Shown: positions 8,815 through 21,057 of the stretch, one piece after another | How positions within the stretch are numbered: position 1 is the stretch's first letter | Layout: every line of letters begins with the position of its first letter | Source: CAWDVB01 sp963824105 | GTDB lineage: Bacteria > Actinomycetota > Actinomycetes > Propionibacteriales > Nocardioidaceae | Length of the DNA stretch: 33,443 nucleotides | Assembly: GCA_963824105.1 (NCBI GenBank) | Contig: CAWGNN010000003.1 | Location: forward strand, 1-33,443 | Reading direction: 5' to 3' | Made by a program: the position numbers and the translations under genes | Notes under the pieces: model-generated | Database searches by the model: none | What the model saw: the letters and a program-made list of their open reading frames with translations, nothing else | Told to the model about the DNA's origin: nothing

Positions 8815-10014
8815 TCAGGCCACCCCCTTGGGCATGTCGTCGCCGACTTCCAGATGCTCGATCTCCGACTCCGCGCGTCTGGCTCGCACGGTTCGTTTGG
8901 GCGGCAGGAGGCCGTAGGGACGGAAGATCGTCAAGATGATGAGCGCGAGCCCGAAGTCGAGCACGCGGAAGTCCGAGAACCCGCGGAACCGCTCCGGAAG
9001 GTAGGCCACGAGGACACCGCCCACGATGACCCCCCACCGGTTGCCGGAGCCGCCGACGAACACGGCCGCGACGAAGAGCACCGAGAGGAGCAGCGGGAAG
9101 CTCTGCGGGTTGATGTACCCGCCCTGGCCACTCGCCTTGAAGGAGCCGGCGAGCCCGCCGACCATGGCGCCCATCGCGAAGGCGAGCAGCTTGAACTTGA
9201 ACGTCGGGACGCCCATCAGCTCGGCGGCCTCCTCATCCTCACGCGTCGCCTCCCAGGAGCGGCCGACCCGGCTGTCCTTGATCAGGCGGTCACCGAAGAT
9301 GACCAGGATGAGCGCGGTCAGCACCAGCCAGTAGTACGGGATGGCATCGATCGGGCCGAAGGACAGGAAGTGCGTTACGTGCTGGTTGTCCAGCGAGGGG
9401 ACAAGGCCGTTCCACTGCAGGTGCGGGATCACGAAGAGGCCGTGCGTGCCGGCGGAGCCCGGCGGGTTCGGGCCGATGCTGGTCGGGTGCGGTATGTCCT
9501 TGATGCCTGCGGCGGCGCCCACCCATTGGACGTTGACCGCGATCAACCGGATGATCTCACCGAAACCGAGCGTCACGATCGCCAGATAGTCGCCGCGCAC
9601 CCGCAGAGTCGGAGCACCCAGGATGACCCCGGTGAGCATCGTGACGCCGATCGCGACCGGCAGCGTGAGGAAGAACGGCCACGCGCCGTGGTAGCTGGTG
9701 AGCACGCCGACGGTGTAGGCGCCGACGGCGTAGAAGCCGACGTACCCCAGGTCCAGTAGGCCCGCATACCCGATCACGACGTTCAGCCCGACGCCGACCA
9801 GCGCGAAGATCGCGGCGGTGAAGAGCACGTTCCCGAAGTCGTTGTCGATGGTCGTGATCACGGGCGGCCGCAGCAGAGGAAGCGCGTAGAAGAACAGCGT
9901 GACCAGGACGAGCCAGCCGACGCGGGCAGGCTTGGAGAGACCTCGGTACCAGTCGCCCACACGGGCGAACACATTCGCGACCGGACCGAGGGCCTGACGG
10001 AGGTCGATCATCAT
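8815..10014 (-). CDS. livM: branched-chain amino acid ABC transporter permease LivM
   Basis: A 399-residue inner-membrane permease with about ten hydrophobic segments. It has the LivM hallmarks GLNVVIGYAGLLDLGYVGFYAVGAY near residue 80, LRVRGDYLAIVTLGFGEIIR, and the cytoplasmic EAA-like loop SRVGRSWEATREDEEAAELMG that contacts the ATPases. It is longer than the family norm because of a charged N-terminal segment (GDWYRGLSKPARVG) before helix 1 and an acidic C-tail. The ATG at 10014 overlaps the livH stop in an ATGA arrangement. It forms the import channel with LivH. Confidence 0.94.
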   Translation of the reverse strand: MMIDLRQALGPVANVFARVGDWYRGLSKPARVGWLVLVTLFFYALPLLRPPVITTIDNDFGNVLFTAAIFALVGVGLNVVIGYAGLLDLGYVGFYAVGAYTVGVLTSYHGAWPFFLTLPVAIGVTMLTGVILGAPTLRVRGDYLAIVTLGFGEIIRLIAVNVQWVGAAAGIKDIPHPTSIGPNPPGSAGTHGLFVIPHLQWNGLVPSLDNQHVTHFLSFGPIDAIPYYWLVLTALILVIFGDRLIKDSRVGRSWEATREDEEAAELMGVPTFKFKLLAFAMGAMVGGLAGSFKASGQGGYINPQSFPLLLSVLFVAAVFVGGSGNRWGVIVGGVLVAYLPERFRGFSDFRVLDFGLALIILTIFRPYGLLPPKRTVRARRAESEIEHLEVGDDMPKGVA

Positions 10015-11012
10015 GCACGCGCCTTTCCGAGCACCTCACCAAGGATCCCGGAGGGGCGCACGAGCAGAATCAGGATCAGCACCACGAAGGAGACGACGTC
10101 CTTCCATTGGGTGCCGAACACCGCGGCGCCGTAGTTCTCAGCGACGCCGAGGACCAGACCACCGACCAGCGCCCCGCGCAGGTTACCGATGCCGCCGAGG
10201 ACCGCGGCGGTGAACGCCTTGACGCCGAGGATGAACCCGGCGTCCATCTTGGTGACGCCGATCTTCACCATGTAGAGCGTGGCGGCGGCACCGGCCATCA
10301 GCCCGCCAAGGAGGAAGGTCACCTGGACAACGCGGTTGGCGTTGACACCCATGAGAGATGCCGACTCCGGATCCTGGGCGACGGCGCGGATCCCGCGACC
10401 GAGACGGCTCCGTCGCACGAACTGGTCCAGTCCGACCATCATGAGCAAGGCGGCGACGATGACCAGGATGTCGACATCCTTGACCGCGTAATTGCCCAGG
10501 TTGAAGACGGTCTGGGGCTGGATGGTGACCGGGTTGGAGTAGATGTCACGTGCGTTGCCGACGTAGTTGTGCAGGAGTCCGTCGAGCCCGACCCAGCGCG
10601 CGAACTTGTCACGCAAGCCCATCGCCTCCGAGAGGGCGAACGAGGCGCCGATCGCCGAGATCAGGGCCATCAGTCGAGGGGCACCCTTGGTGATCAGCGG
10701 CCGGTAGGCGACCCGCTCGACGAGGAGTCCGACCGCGGCAGACATGGCCATGGCCGCGACGAGCGCGACGAGGAGCAGGCCGGCGCTCTGGGCGAGGGTC
10801 CAGGTCACCGGCCCGGTCCCGTGGATGAAAACGAACACCCACGCCACAGCGAAAGTGCCGTACATGAAAACTTCTGAGTGGGCGAAGTTGATCAGCTGAA
10901 GCACGCCGTAGACCATCGTGTAGCCCAGTGCGATGAGGGCGTAGATCGCACCGTAGGCCAGCCCGGTGACCGTCAACTCAATCATGTGGTGGAACAGGAA
11001 CGAGAAGTCCAA
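10011..11012 (-). CDS. livH: branched-chain amino acid ABC transporter permease LivH
   Basis: A 333-residue permease with roughly eight membrane segments. It has GLAYGAIYALIALGYTMVYGVLQLINFAHSEVFMYG near the N-terminus and the ATPase-contact loop SRLGRGIRAVAQDPESASLMG near residue 220, both standard for LivH. The chosen start is TTG at 11012, with AGGGA about five to six bases upstream; the next in-frame ATG (10985) has no ribosome binding site. A 15-bp hairpin separates it from livK. It partners LivM. Confidence 0.93.
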   Translation of the reverse strand: MDFSFLFHHMIELTVTGLAYGAIYALIALGYTMVYGVLQLINFAHSEVFMYGTFAVAWVFVFIHGTGPVTWTLAQSAGLLLVALVAAMAMSAAVGLLVERVAYRPLITKGAPRLMALISAIGASFALSEAMGLRDKFARWVGLDGLLHNYVGNARDIYSNPVTIQPQTVFNLGNYAVKDVDILVIVAALLMMVGLDQFVRRSRLGRGIRAVAQDPESASLMGVNANRVVQVTFLLGGLMAGAAATLYMVKIGVTKMDAGFILGVKAFTAAVLGGIGNLRGALVGGLVLGVAENYGAAVFGTQWKDVVSFVVLILILLVRPSGILGEVLGKARA

Positions 11013-11036
11013 CGGGATCCCTACCGTCCGCTCAGA

Positions 11037-11071
11037 ACTGCGGCCGGGGGCGATGAGCCCCCGGCCGCAGT
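11037..11071 (-). terminator. 15-bp perfect hairpin between livK and livH
   Basis: ACTGCGGCCGGGGGC (11037-11051) is a perfect inverted repeat of 11057-11071 around the loop GATGA. No U-tract follows in the direction of transcription. Within a binding-protein operon this fits a partial terminator or an mRNA stabiliser that keeps livK mRNA more abundant than the membrane and ATPase messages. Confidence 0.65.
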
Positions 11072-11101
11072 CACTAACTGATCTGCTGTACCGGTCCCCT
11101 A

Positions 11102-12235
11102 CTACTTGATGGGGGTCGGGTTCGCCTCGTCGATCGCACCGTTGACGACCTGGTAGGCGTAGATCACCGACGAGGTGATGTCACCCTTGGAGTCGAACGA
11201 GATCGGGCCGATGACTCCGGTCCCGCTGTAGCTGCCGATGAAGGCGTTCACGTCGGCGTGGCTGGTCTTCCCGGCGTCGAGCGCGGCCAGGAAGATGTTC
11301 GCCGCGTCGTAGGACTGGGTCGAGTACAGGCCCGAGTCCTCGCCGTTCAACGCCTTGTACTTCGTGTTGAAGTCCGCCGGAGCCGGAGCAGCCGGTGCAG
11401 ACAGGTAGGCGCCATCAGCGGCGGCACCAGCGACCTTCACGAAGTTCGGGTCCTCGGCACCGTCACCGGACATGAACGTCCCGGTCCAGCCCGCCTGGCG
11501 AAGCTGCTTCACCAGCAGGCCCGCCTCGGTGTAGTAGCCACCGTAGAAGACCGCGTCAGCGTTGGCAGCCTGCACCTTGGCCACAACGGCCGACATGTCG
11601 GTCTGCTTGACCTGGATCTCGTCGTAGCCGATCGCGTTGCTGCCGAGAGTCTGCTGCACGACGTTGGCCAGACCCTTGCTGTAGTCCTGCGCGTCGTCGA
11701 TCACGTAGATCGCGGACTTGCCGAGATCCGAGGTGAGGAACTTCGCGTCGGACGCGCCCTGGGCGGCGTCGTTACCGATGACGCGGTGCCAGTTGGTCCA
11801 GCCCTGCTGGGTGATGGTCACGTTGGTGGCCGAGGGCGAGATGACCGGGAGACCAGCGTCGAAGAAGGTCTTGCCCGTGGCCAGCGACTCACCCGAGAAG
11901 CCGGGACCGACCAGGCCGATGACCGAGTCGTCGCCGACGATCGCGGTCGCGAGGCCAGGAGCCTGGTCCGGGCTGCCCTGCGAGTCCTTCGCCAAGAGGG
12001 TGACCTTGCAGTCGGCGTGCTTCGCGTTGTACTCGCTCAGCGCGAGGTTGATGCCCCCGACCATGTGCTGGCCCAGCGCTCCGGCGTCGCCGGTGAGCGC
12101 GCCGAGGTAGGCGATCTTGTAGTTGCCGCAGCTGCCGGCGTTGGAGCTGGTGCTCGACGACGAGCAGGCTCCAAGCGCCAGGGTGGCCACACCAACAAGC
12201 GCGACAGCGCGCCAAGCGGATGTAACTCGAATCAT
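11102..12235 (-). CDS. livK: branched-chain amino acid ABC transporter substrate-binding lipoprotein LivK
   Basis: A 377-residue type I periplasmic binding protein (Peripla_BP_6), here membrane-anchored. The signal peptide MIRVTSAWRAVALVGVATLALGAC ends in the lipobox LGAC with Cys24, the lipidation site. A Ser/Thr linker follows, then YKIAYLGALTGDAGALGQHMVGGINLALSEYN, the standard opening of the family. It captures the amino acid (or a related compound) and delivers it to LivHM; the exact ligand is not readable. Start ATG 12235 has Shine-Dalgarno GGAGG 5 bases upstream; the frame is open 20 codons further up without a signal sequence. Promoter candidate at 12294-12299. Confidence 0.93.
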   Translation of the reverse strand: MIRVTSAWRAVALVGVATLALGACSSSSTSSNAGSCGNYKIAYLGALTGDAGALGQHMVGGINLALSEYNAKHADCKVTLLAKDSQGSPDQAPGLATAIVGDDSVIGLVGPGFSGESLATGKTFFDAGLPVISPSATNVTITQQGWTNWHRVIGNDAAQGASDAKFLTSDLGKSAIYVIDDAQDYSKGLANVVQQTLGSNAIGYDEIQVKQTDMSAVVAKVQAANADAVFYGGYYTEAGLLVKQLRQAGWTGTFMSGDGAEDPNFVKVAGAAADGAYLSAPAAPAPADFNTKYKALNGEDSGLYSTQSYDAANIFLAALDAGKTSHADVNAFIGSYSGTGVIGPISFDSKGDITSSVIYAYQVVNGAIDEANPTPIK

Positions 12236-12283
12236 TGATCCTCCGTCAGTGGCGAGCCCCACGACAGCGCGCAGGACCCTTTC

Positions 12284-12299
12284 GGTTGCTCGCAACCTA
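12284..12299 (-). promoter_or_regulatory. candidate livK -10 overlapped by an inverted repeat
   Basis: On the minus strand TAGGTT (12294-12299) is a plausible -10 about 60 bases before the livK start. It overlaps the inverted repeat GGTTGC-TC-GCAACC (12284-12297), which could be an operator. The -35 region is weak. The rest of 12300-12414 holds no gene. Confidence 0.35.
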
Positions 12300-12414
12300 G
12301 GCGATGTCCGAGCATTTGAGCAGCCCTCGGAGCAGATTTGTTCACGGTCGTTGTCATTTCGTGACCAAAGCCGATGATCACCGTTCGACTCAGACTCTTC
12401 TCAGAAATGTGAGA

Positions 12415-13008
12415 TTACGACGACGAGCGAAGGTCTGGTCCGTGTTGGAGGACCCCTTCGGCGACCTGCCGCATCGACAGTCGCAGATCCATCGCCGTCT
12501 TCTGAATCCACCGGAAGGCGTCCGGTTCGCTGATGCCCAGGCTGCGCTGGAGCTCGGCCTTGGCACGATCGACCTGCTTGCGCGTCTCGAGTCGCTCGGT
12601 GAGGTCGGCGACCTCGCTCTCCAACTGGTTCAGCTCGGCGAAGCGGCTGGCGGCCATCTCGATGGCGGGAACCAGGTCGGCCTGCGTGAACGGCTTGACC
12701 AGATAAGCCATCGCCCCGGCGTCGCGTGCCCGATCCACCAGATCTCGCTGGCTGAAGGCGGTGAGGATCACCACCGGTGCCAGCCGCTGTGACGCGATCC
12801 GCTCCGCCGCCGCGATGCCGTCCAGGCGGGGCATCTTGATGTCCAGGATCACCAGGTCGGGGAGCAACTGCTCGGCCAGGGACACCGCTGCCTCGCCGTC
12901 GGAGACCTGGCCGACGACGTCGTACCCCTCTTCACCGAGCATCTCGGCGAGGTCCAGCCGGATCAGCGTCTCGTCCTCGGCAATCAGGACACGGCGGGGA
13001 CTCGTCAC
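12415..13008 (-). CDS. pdtaR: ANTAR-domain response regulator (PdtaR-like)
   Basis: A 197-residue regulator with a receiver domain at residues 6-120: acidic pocket LIAEDE (residues 8-13), phosphoacceptor Asp56 in LVILDIKMP, and the conserved Thr and Lys in VVILTAF and LVKPF. A coiled linker (ELNQLESEVADLTERLETRKQ) leads to an ANTAR RNA-binding domain at about 130-190 (AKAELQRSLGISEPDAF..IQKTAMD). ANTAR proteins bind tandem hexaloop hairpins in nascent RNA and prevent termination. Mycobacterial PdtaR (Rv1626), which lies in the same neighbourhood, pairs with the kinase PdtaS; no kinase is in this window. The GTG start at 13008 lacks a Shine-Dalgarno, but TACGCT lies 8-13 bases upstream, so the mRNA may be leaderless. 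Divergent from the tRNA gene. Confidence 0.92.
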   Translation of the reverse strand: MTSPRRVLIAEDETLIRLDLAEMLGEEGYDVVGQVSDGEAAVSLAEQLLPDLVILDIKMPRLDGIAAAERIASQRLAPVVILTAFSQRDLVDRARDAGAMAYLVKPFTQADLVPAIEMAASRFAELNQLESEVADLTERLETRKQVDRAKAELQRSLGISEPDAFRWIQKTAMDLRLSMRQVAEGVLQHGPDLRSSS

Positions 13009-13095
13009 GCCGGCCAGCGTAGCGATTCCTGGGTTGTGAGGCTCAGCCGGTCTCTGTCCCGTGCACTCCCGCCGGTCCGGTAGCGTTGTCGCCCG

Positions 13096-13168
13096 GCCCC
13101 GGTAGCCCAACGGCAGAGGCAATGGTCTCAAACACCATCCAGTGTGAGTTCGAATCTCACCCGGGGCA
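13096..13168 (+). tRNA. tRNA with CAA anticodon (Leu by anticodon, but class I shape)
   Basis: A complete 73-nt cloverleaf. The acceptor stem GCCCCGG/CCGGGGC is perfect (7 bp), with discriminator A at 13168. The D arm has a 3-bp GCC/GGC stem and the GG pair in its loop. The anticodon stem ATGGT/ACCAT is perfect, with loop CTCAAAC and therefore anticodon CAA (reads UUG). The T arm GTGAG-TTCGAAT-CTCAC is canonical. CCA is not encoded: CGA follows the discriminator. The variable loop is only 5 nt (CCAGT), whereas bacterial tRNA-Leu normally has a long class II variable arm. The tRNA call is secure; the amino acid identity is not. Confidence 0.85.
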
Positions 13169-13380
13169 CGAGCGATTGAGCCGAGTGGCGACCGAGCTCG
13201 CTCGAGTCGCCCGAGGCGATTGAGCTCGTTGACGAGCCCGCGCAGCGGGCGAGGAACACGAGCGATTGAGCGCGAGCGAGCGCCGAGCGAGCGAGAGCTC
13301 GCGCGAGCGTTCAGCCGAGGCGGAGCGAGCATCTGTTGACGAGCCCGCGCAGCGGGCGAGGAACACGAGCCGAGGTGCAG
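13167..13380. repeat. composite intergenic repeat tract after the tRNA
   Basis: The 210-bp gap between tRNA and pyk is made of two consecutive units and the start of a third. Each unit opens with CACGAGCGATTGAGC (13167-13181, 13257-13271) and closes with the same 36-bp sequence (13228-13263, 13335-13370), whose core is the hairpin GCCCGC-GCA-GCGGGC. Between these ends lies GAGC/CGAG-rich sequence that differs between units (90 and 107 bp long). A third opening CACGAGC begins at 13364. No coding potential. It resembles dispersed intergenic repeats of high-GC actinobacteria and may also terminate the convergent tRNA and pyk transcripts. Confidence 0.75.
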
Positions 13381-14844
13381 CTACAACCCGGCACCGTGGT
13401 CGCGGCGGCGATACGCCGGGGAGACCTCGTTGATGGCATCACCCATGCGGTGCAGGCGCAGCGCGTTGGTGGAGCCCGGGATACCCGGCGGGCTGCCGGC
13501 GATGATGACGACCTCGTCTCCCTCCGACACCCGGCCGATCCGCAGCAGCGCCTCGTCGACCTGCCGGACCATCTCGTCGGTGTGCTCGACCGGCCCGACC
13601 AGGAAGGTCTCCACTCCCCAGGTGAGCGCCAACTGCGAGCGGATGGCCGGCACTGGGCTGAAGGCCAGGATCGGGATGCGGCTGCGGTAGCGGGCGATCC
13701 TGCGCGCGCTGTCGCCGCTCTGGGTGAACGCGACGAGGTACTTCGCGTTTGCCCGCTCGGCGACCTCCGCTGCGGCCTTGGCGATCATTCCTCCGCGCGT
13801 GCGCGGGTCCCAGTCGAGGGCCGCCATCCGCGGCAGCTCGTGCAGCTCTGTGGCGGTGATGATCTTGGCCATGGTCCGGACCGCTTCGATCGGGTACGCA
13901 CCGACGCTGGTCTCCCCCGACAGCATGACCGCGTCGGCACCGTCGAGCACCGCGTTCGCGACGTCGGAGGCCTCCGCGCGGGTCGGCCTCGGAGCTGCGA
14001 CCATCGACTCCAACATCTGGGTGGCCACGATCACCGGCTTGGCGTTGCGCCGAGCGGCCTCCACGACCTCCTTCTGCAGGAACGGCACGTCTTCCAGGGG
14101 ACACTCCACGCCCAGATCACCCCGAGCCACCATGAAGCCGTCGAAGGCGTCGATCACCCCGGTGAGGTTGTCGATGGCCTGGGGCTTCTCGATCTTGGCG
14201 ATGATCGGCAGCCAGACTCCCTCTTCGGCCATGACCTCGCGAACCGGCTCGACGTCGGTGGCCGACCGAACGAACGACAAGGCGACCATGTCGACGCCCA
14301 TGCGCAGGGCCCAGCGAAGGTCCGACTTGTCCTTATCCGTCAGCGCGGGAACCGAGACGTTCACCCCGGGCAGGTTGATGCCCTTGTGGTTGCTCACCAT
14401 CCCAGGCGTCACCACACGGGTGACCACGTCGGTCTCGGTCACCTCCTGCACCTCGAGTGCGATCTTGCCGTCGTCGATGAGGATCCGGTCGCCGGGCGCC
14501 ACGTCACCGGGGAGACCGGCATACGTCGTGGAGCAGACCGTCGCATCACCGGGCACGGCGCGAGTGGTGATCGTGAAGTTCGCGCCCTCCTCCAGCCTCT
14601 GTGGACCCGCCGCGACCTTGCCGAGACGGATTTTCGGACCCTGGAGATCGGCAAGGATGCCCACCCCGTGACCCGACAGATCGGAGGCGTCACGCACCAT
14701 CCGATAGACCTTCTCGTGGTCCGCGTGGGAACCGTGACTCATATTGAGGCGCGCGACGTCCATCCCGGCCTGGACCAGCCCGTGGATGCGATCCGGTGTG
14801 GACGTGGCGGGCCCGAGCGTGCAGACGATTTTTGCCCTTCGCAC
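13381..14844 (-). CDS. pyk: pyruvate kinase
   Basis: A 487-residue glycolytic enzyme converting phosphoenolpyruvate and ADP to pyruvate and ATP. The start VRRAKIVCTLGPATST is the usual N-terminus of actinobacterial Pyk. The TIM barrel carries the substrate/metal motifs RLNMSHGSHADH, ADLQGPKIRLG, the catalytic IIAKIEKPQAIDNL and ARGDLGVE, plus the ATQMLESM and MLSGETSVGAYP stretches. The B domain is inserted at about residues 72-168, and the C-terminal domain (after PRTRGGMIAKAA) is regulatory. Start chosen: GTG 14844 with GAGGG seven bases upstream. It lies 45 bases after gltD in the same direction, so it may be read from the glt transcript as well as from its own promoter. Confidence 0.96.
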   Translation of the reverse strand: MRRAKIVCTLGPATSTPDRIHGLVQAGMDVARLNMSHGSHADHEKVYRMVRDASDLSGHGVGILADLQGPKIRLGKVAAGPQRLEEGANFTITTRAVPGDATVCSTTYAGLPGDVAPGDRILIDDGKIALEVQEVTETDVVTRVVTPGMVSNHKGINLPGVNVSVPALTDKDKSDLRWALRMGVDMVALSFVRSATDVEPVREVMAEEGVWLPIIAKIEKPQAIDNLTGVIDAFDGFMVARGDLGVECPLEDVPFLQKEVVEAARRNAKPVIVATQMLESMVAAPRPTRAEASDVANAVLDGADAVMLSGETSVGAYPIEAVRTMAKIITATELHELPRMAALDWDPRTRGGMIAKAAAEVAERANAKYLVAFTQSGDSARRIARYRSRIPILAFSPVPAIRSQLALTWGVETFLVGPVEHTDEMVRQVDEALLRIGRVSEGDEVVIIAGSPPGIPGSTNALRLHRMGDAINEVSPAYRRRDHGAGL

Positions 14845-14889
14845 GGTACGGCCCTCATCATTGATCGGCAGAATTTGAACGTGCAAACT

Positions 14890-16339
14890 CTACACGGTCA
14901 GCGGCCGATCTGTCGGCATGATCGGCGAGGGCAGAGCCGTGACCCCCTTGAGATAAGCATCGACCGAAGCCGCAGCCGACCGGCCCTCGGCGATGGCCCA
15001 GACGATCAGCGACTGGCCCCGGCCGGCGTCGCCGGCGACGAAGACTCCGGGGACGCTGGTGGCGAACCGGTCGTCGCGCTTGATGTTGCCCCGCGGATCG
15101 AGCTCCACGCCGAGCTGCTCGACGAAACCGCCGGGCTCCGGGCCGAGGAAGCCCATCGCGAACAGGACCAGGTCGGCCATGATCTCGTGCTCGGTGCCGG
15201 GAATCTCGGTGAACGAGGAGTCGACCTCGACCAGCCGCAGGGCCCGGACGCGTCCCTCGTCGTCGCCCAGGAATTCCTTGGTGGACACCGAGTAGACCCG
15301 CGTTCCGCCCTCCTCGTGCGCCGAGGAGACCCGGAAGGTCATCGGGTACGTGGGCCACGGCTGCCCCTCGGGACGCTGCTCCGGGGGGCGCGGCATGATC
15401 TCCAGCTGGGTCACCGAGGCGGCCCCCTGCCGCAATGCGGTGCCGAGGCAGTCCGCTCCGGTGTCACCGCCGCCGATGATCACGACATGCTTGTCGGTCG
15501 CGGTGATCTGCTCGTCGACCTCGTCGCCGACCGAGACACGGTTGGACTGAGGGAGGTACTCCATCGCCTGATGGATCCCCCCGAGCTCGCGGCCCGGGAC
15601 CGCCAGGTCGCGCGCCTGGCAGGCCCCGATGGCCACCACGACCGCGTCGAAGCGTGAGATCAGCTTGTCGGCGGTGAGGTCGACGCCGAGGGTGACCCCG
15701 GTCCGGAAGACGGTCCCCTCGCGGCGCATCTGGTGCAGACGGCGGTCGAGGACCGACTTCTCCATCTTGAACTCGGGGATGCCGTAGCGCATGAGGCCAC
15801 CGGGACGGTCGGCACGCTCGTAGACCGCGACGGTGTGACCGGCGCGGGTGAGCTGCTGGGCAGCCGCCAGCCCGGCGGGACCGGAGCCGATCACGGCGAC
15901 GGTGCTGCCGGTCAGCCACTCCGGCGGCTGCGGCTGGATGTATCCGGCGTCCCAGGCCCGGTCGGCGATGCTCACCTCGACGTTCTTGATGGTGACCGGG
16001 TCCTGGTTGATGCCCAGCACGCACGCCGTCTCGCACGGCGCGGGGCACAGGCGTCCGGTGAACTCGGGGAAGTTGTTGGTCGCGTGCAGGCGCTCCGCGG
16101 CCTCACGCCAGTTACCGCGCCACAGCAGGTCGTTCCACTCCGGGATGAGGTTCCCCAGCGGGCAGGCCTGGTGGCAGAACGGAATGCCGCAGTCCATGCA
16201 CCGGCTGGCCTGGCTGTCGATGATCGGAAGGAGGGCTGCTCCCGGACCCTCGGGGTAAACCTCGTGCCAGTCATGCAGCCGCTCGTCCACGGGGCGGCGC
16301 GGGGCCACCTCCCGGCCATGCTTCAAGAACCCGCGCGGG

Positions 16340-16347
<8 letters not shown>
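14890..16347 (-). CDS. gltD: glutamate synthase (NADPH) small subunit
   Basis: A 485-residue flavoprotein that passes electrons from NADPH to the large subunit. The N-terminal ferredoxin-like region has two cysteine clusters for [4Fe-4S] centres: Cys50, 53, 58, 62 (CMDCGIPFCHQACPLGN) and Cys101, 105, 109 (CPAPCETAC). An FAD Rossmann motif follows at 152-160 (VIGSGPAGL), then GGLMRYGIPEFKMEK, and a second dinucleotide fold for NADPH at VVIIGGGDTGADC. The C-terminal FAD-binding segment is GVFVAGDAGRGQSLIVWAI. ATG 16347 with GGAGGTG just upstream overlaps the end of gltB by 8 bases, so the subunits are translationally coupled. Confidence 0.96.
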
Positions 16348-20866
<4,519 letters not shown>

Positions 20867-20902
20867 GCGGCACCCTTTCCCGTCGTCACGGCGCCTCTGC
20901 GG

Positions 20903-20924
20903 TCACAGAGAAGACTCACAGAGA
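20903..20924 (-). promoter_or_regulatory. 9-bp direct repeat upstream of gltB
   Basis: TCACAGAGA occurs at 20903-20911 and 20916-20924, 13 bases apart, 37 to 58 bases before the gltB start. On the sense strand it reads TCTCTGTGA twice, separated by GTCT. Candidate regulator-binding site; it does not match the GlnR or AmtR consensus I know. Confidence 0.35.
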
Positions 20925-21026
20925 CGACACAGCGTGGAATACATGCTCGGGACGCCCTTGGCCCAGCGGAGACTTGAGCCTACCCGACCCGGCGGGGGCC
21001 GGAAGGGCCCGACCCAATCCCCGGAC

Positions 21027-21045
21027 ACCCCCCTTCGCAGGGGGT
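21027..21045 (-). terminator. hairpin downstream of the VIT-family gene
   Basis: ACCCCC (21027-21032) pairs with GGGGGT (21040-21045) around a 7-base loop, 13 bases after the VIT-family stop. A second GC-rich stem (GGGCC/GGCCC) lies about 40 bases further on. No U-tract. It probably separates this gene from gltBD. Confidence 0.4.
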
Positions 21046-21057
21046 CGCCTGATGGGG

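Noticed and set aside
10985..11012. livH starting at the internal ATG 10985
   Set aside because: There is no ribosome binding site before it, while the TTG at 11012 has AGGGA at a fitting distance.
12236..12295. Longer livK start at 12295
   Set aside because: It would bury the signal peptide; the ATG at 12235 has GGAGG at the right distance.
13167..13271. 15-bp repeat touching the tRNA 3' end as an integrative-element attachment site
   Set aside because: The copies are only 90 bp apart, no integrase or cargo lies between them, and the repeat belongs to the composite intergenic units.
13336..15657. Very long open frame on the plus strand opposite pyk and gltD, and similar ones opposite polA, gltB and the ABC exporter (for example 29020-30846)
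   Set aside because: They lie antisense to clearly recognised genes, have no family resemblance, and are expected at this GC content, where stop codons are rare.
20867..21057. Riboswitch in front of gltB
   Set aside because: I recognise no conserved riboswitch core; only a direct repeat and GC-rich stems are visible.
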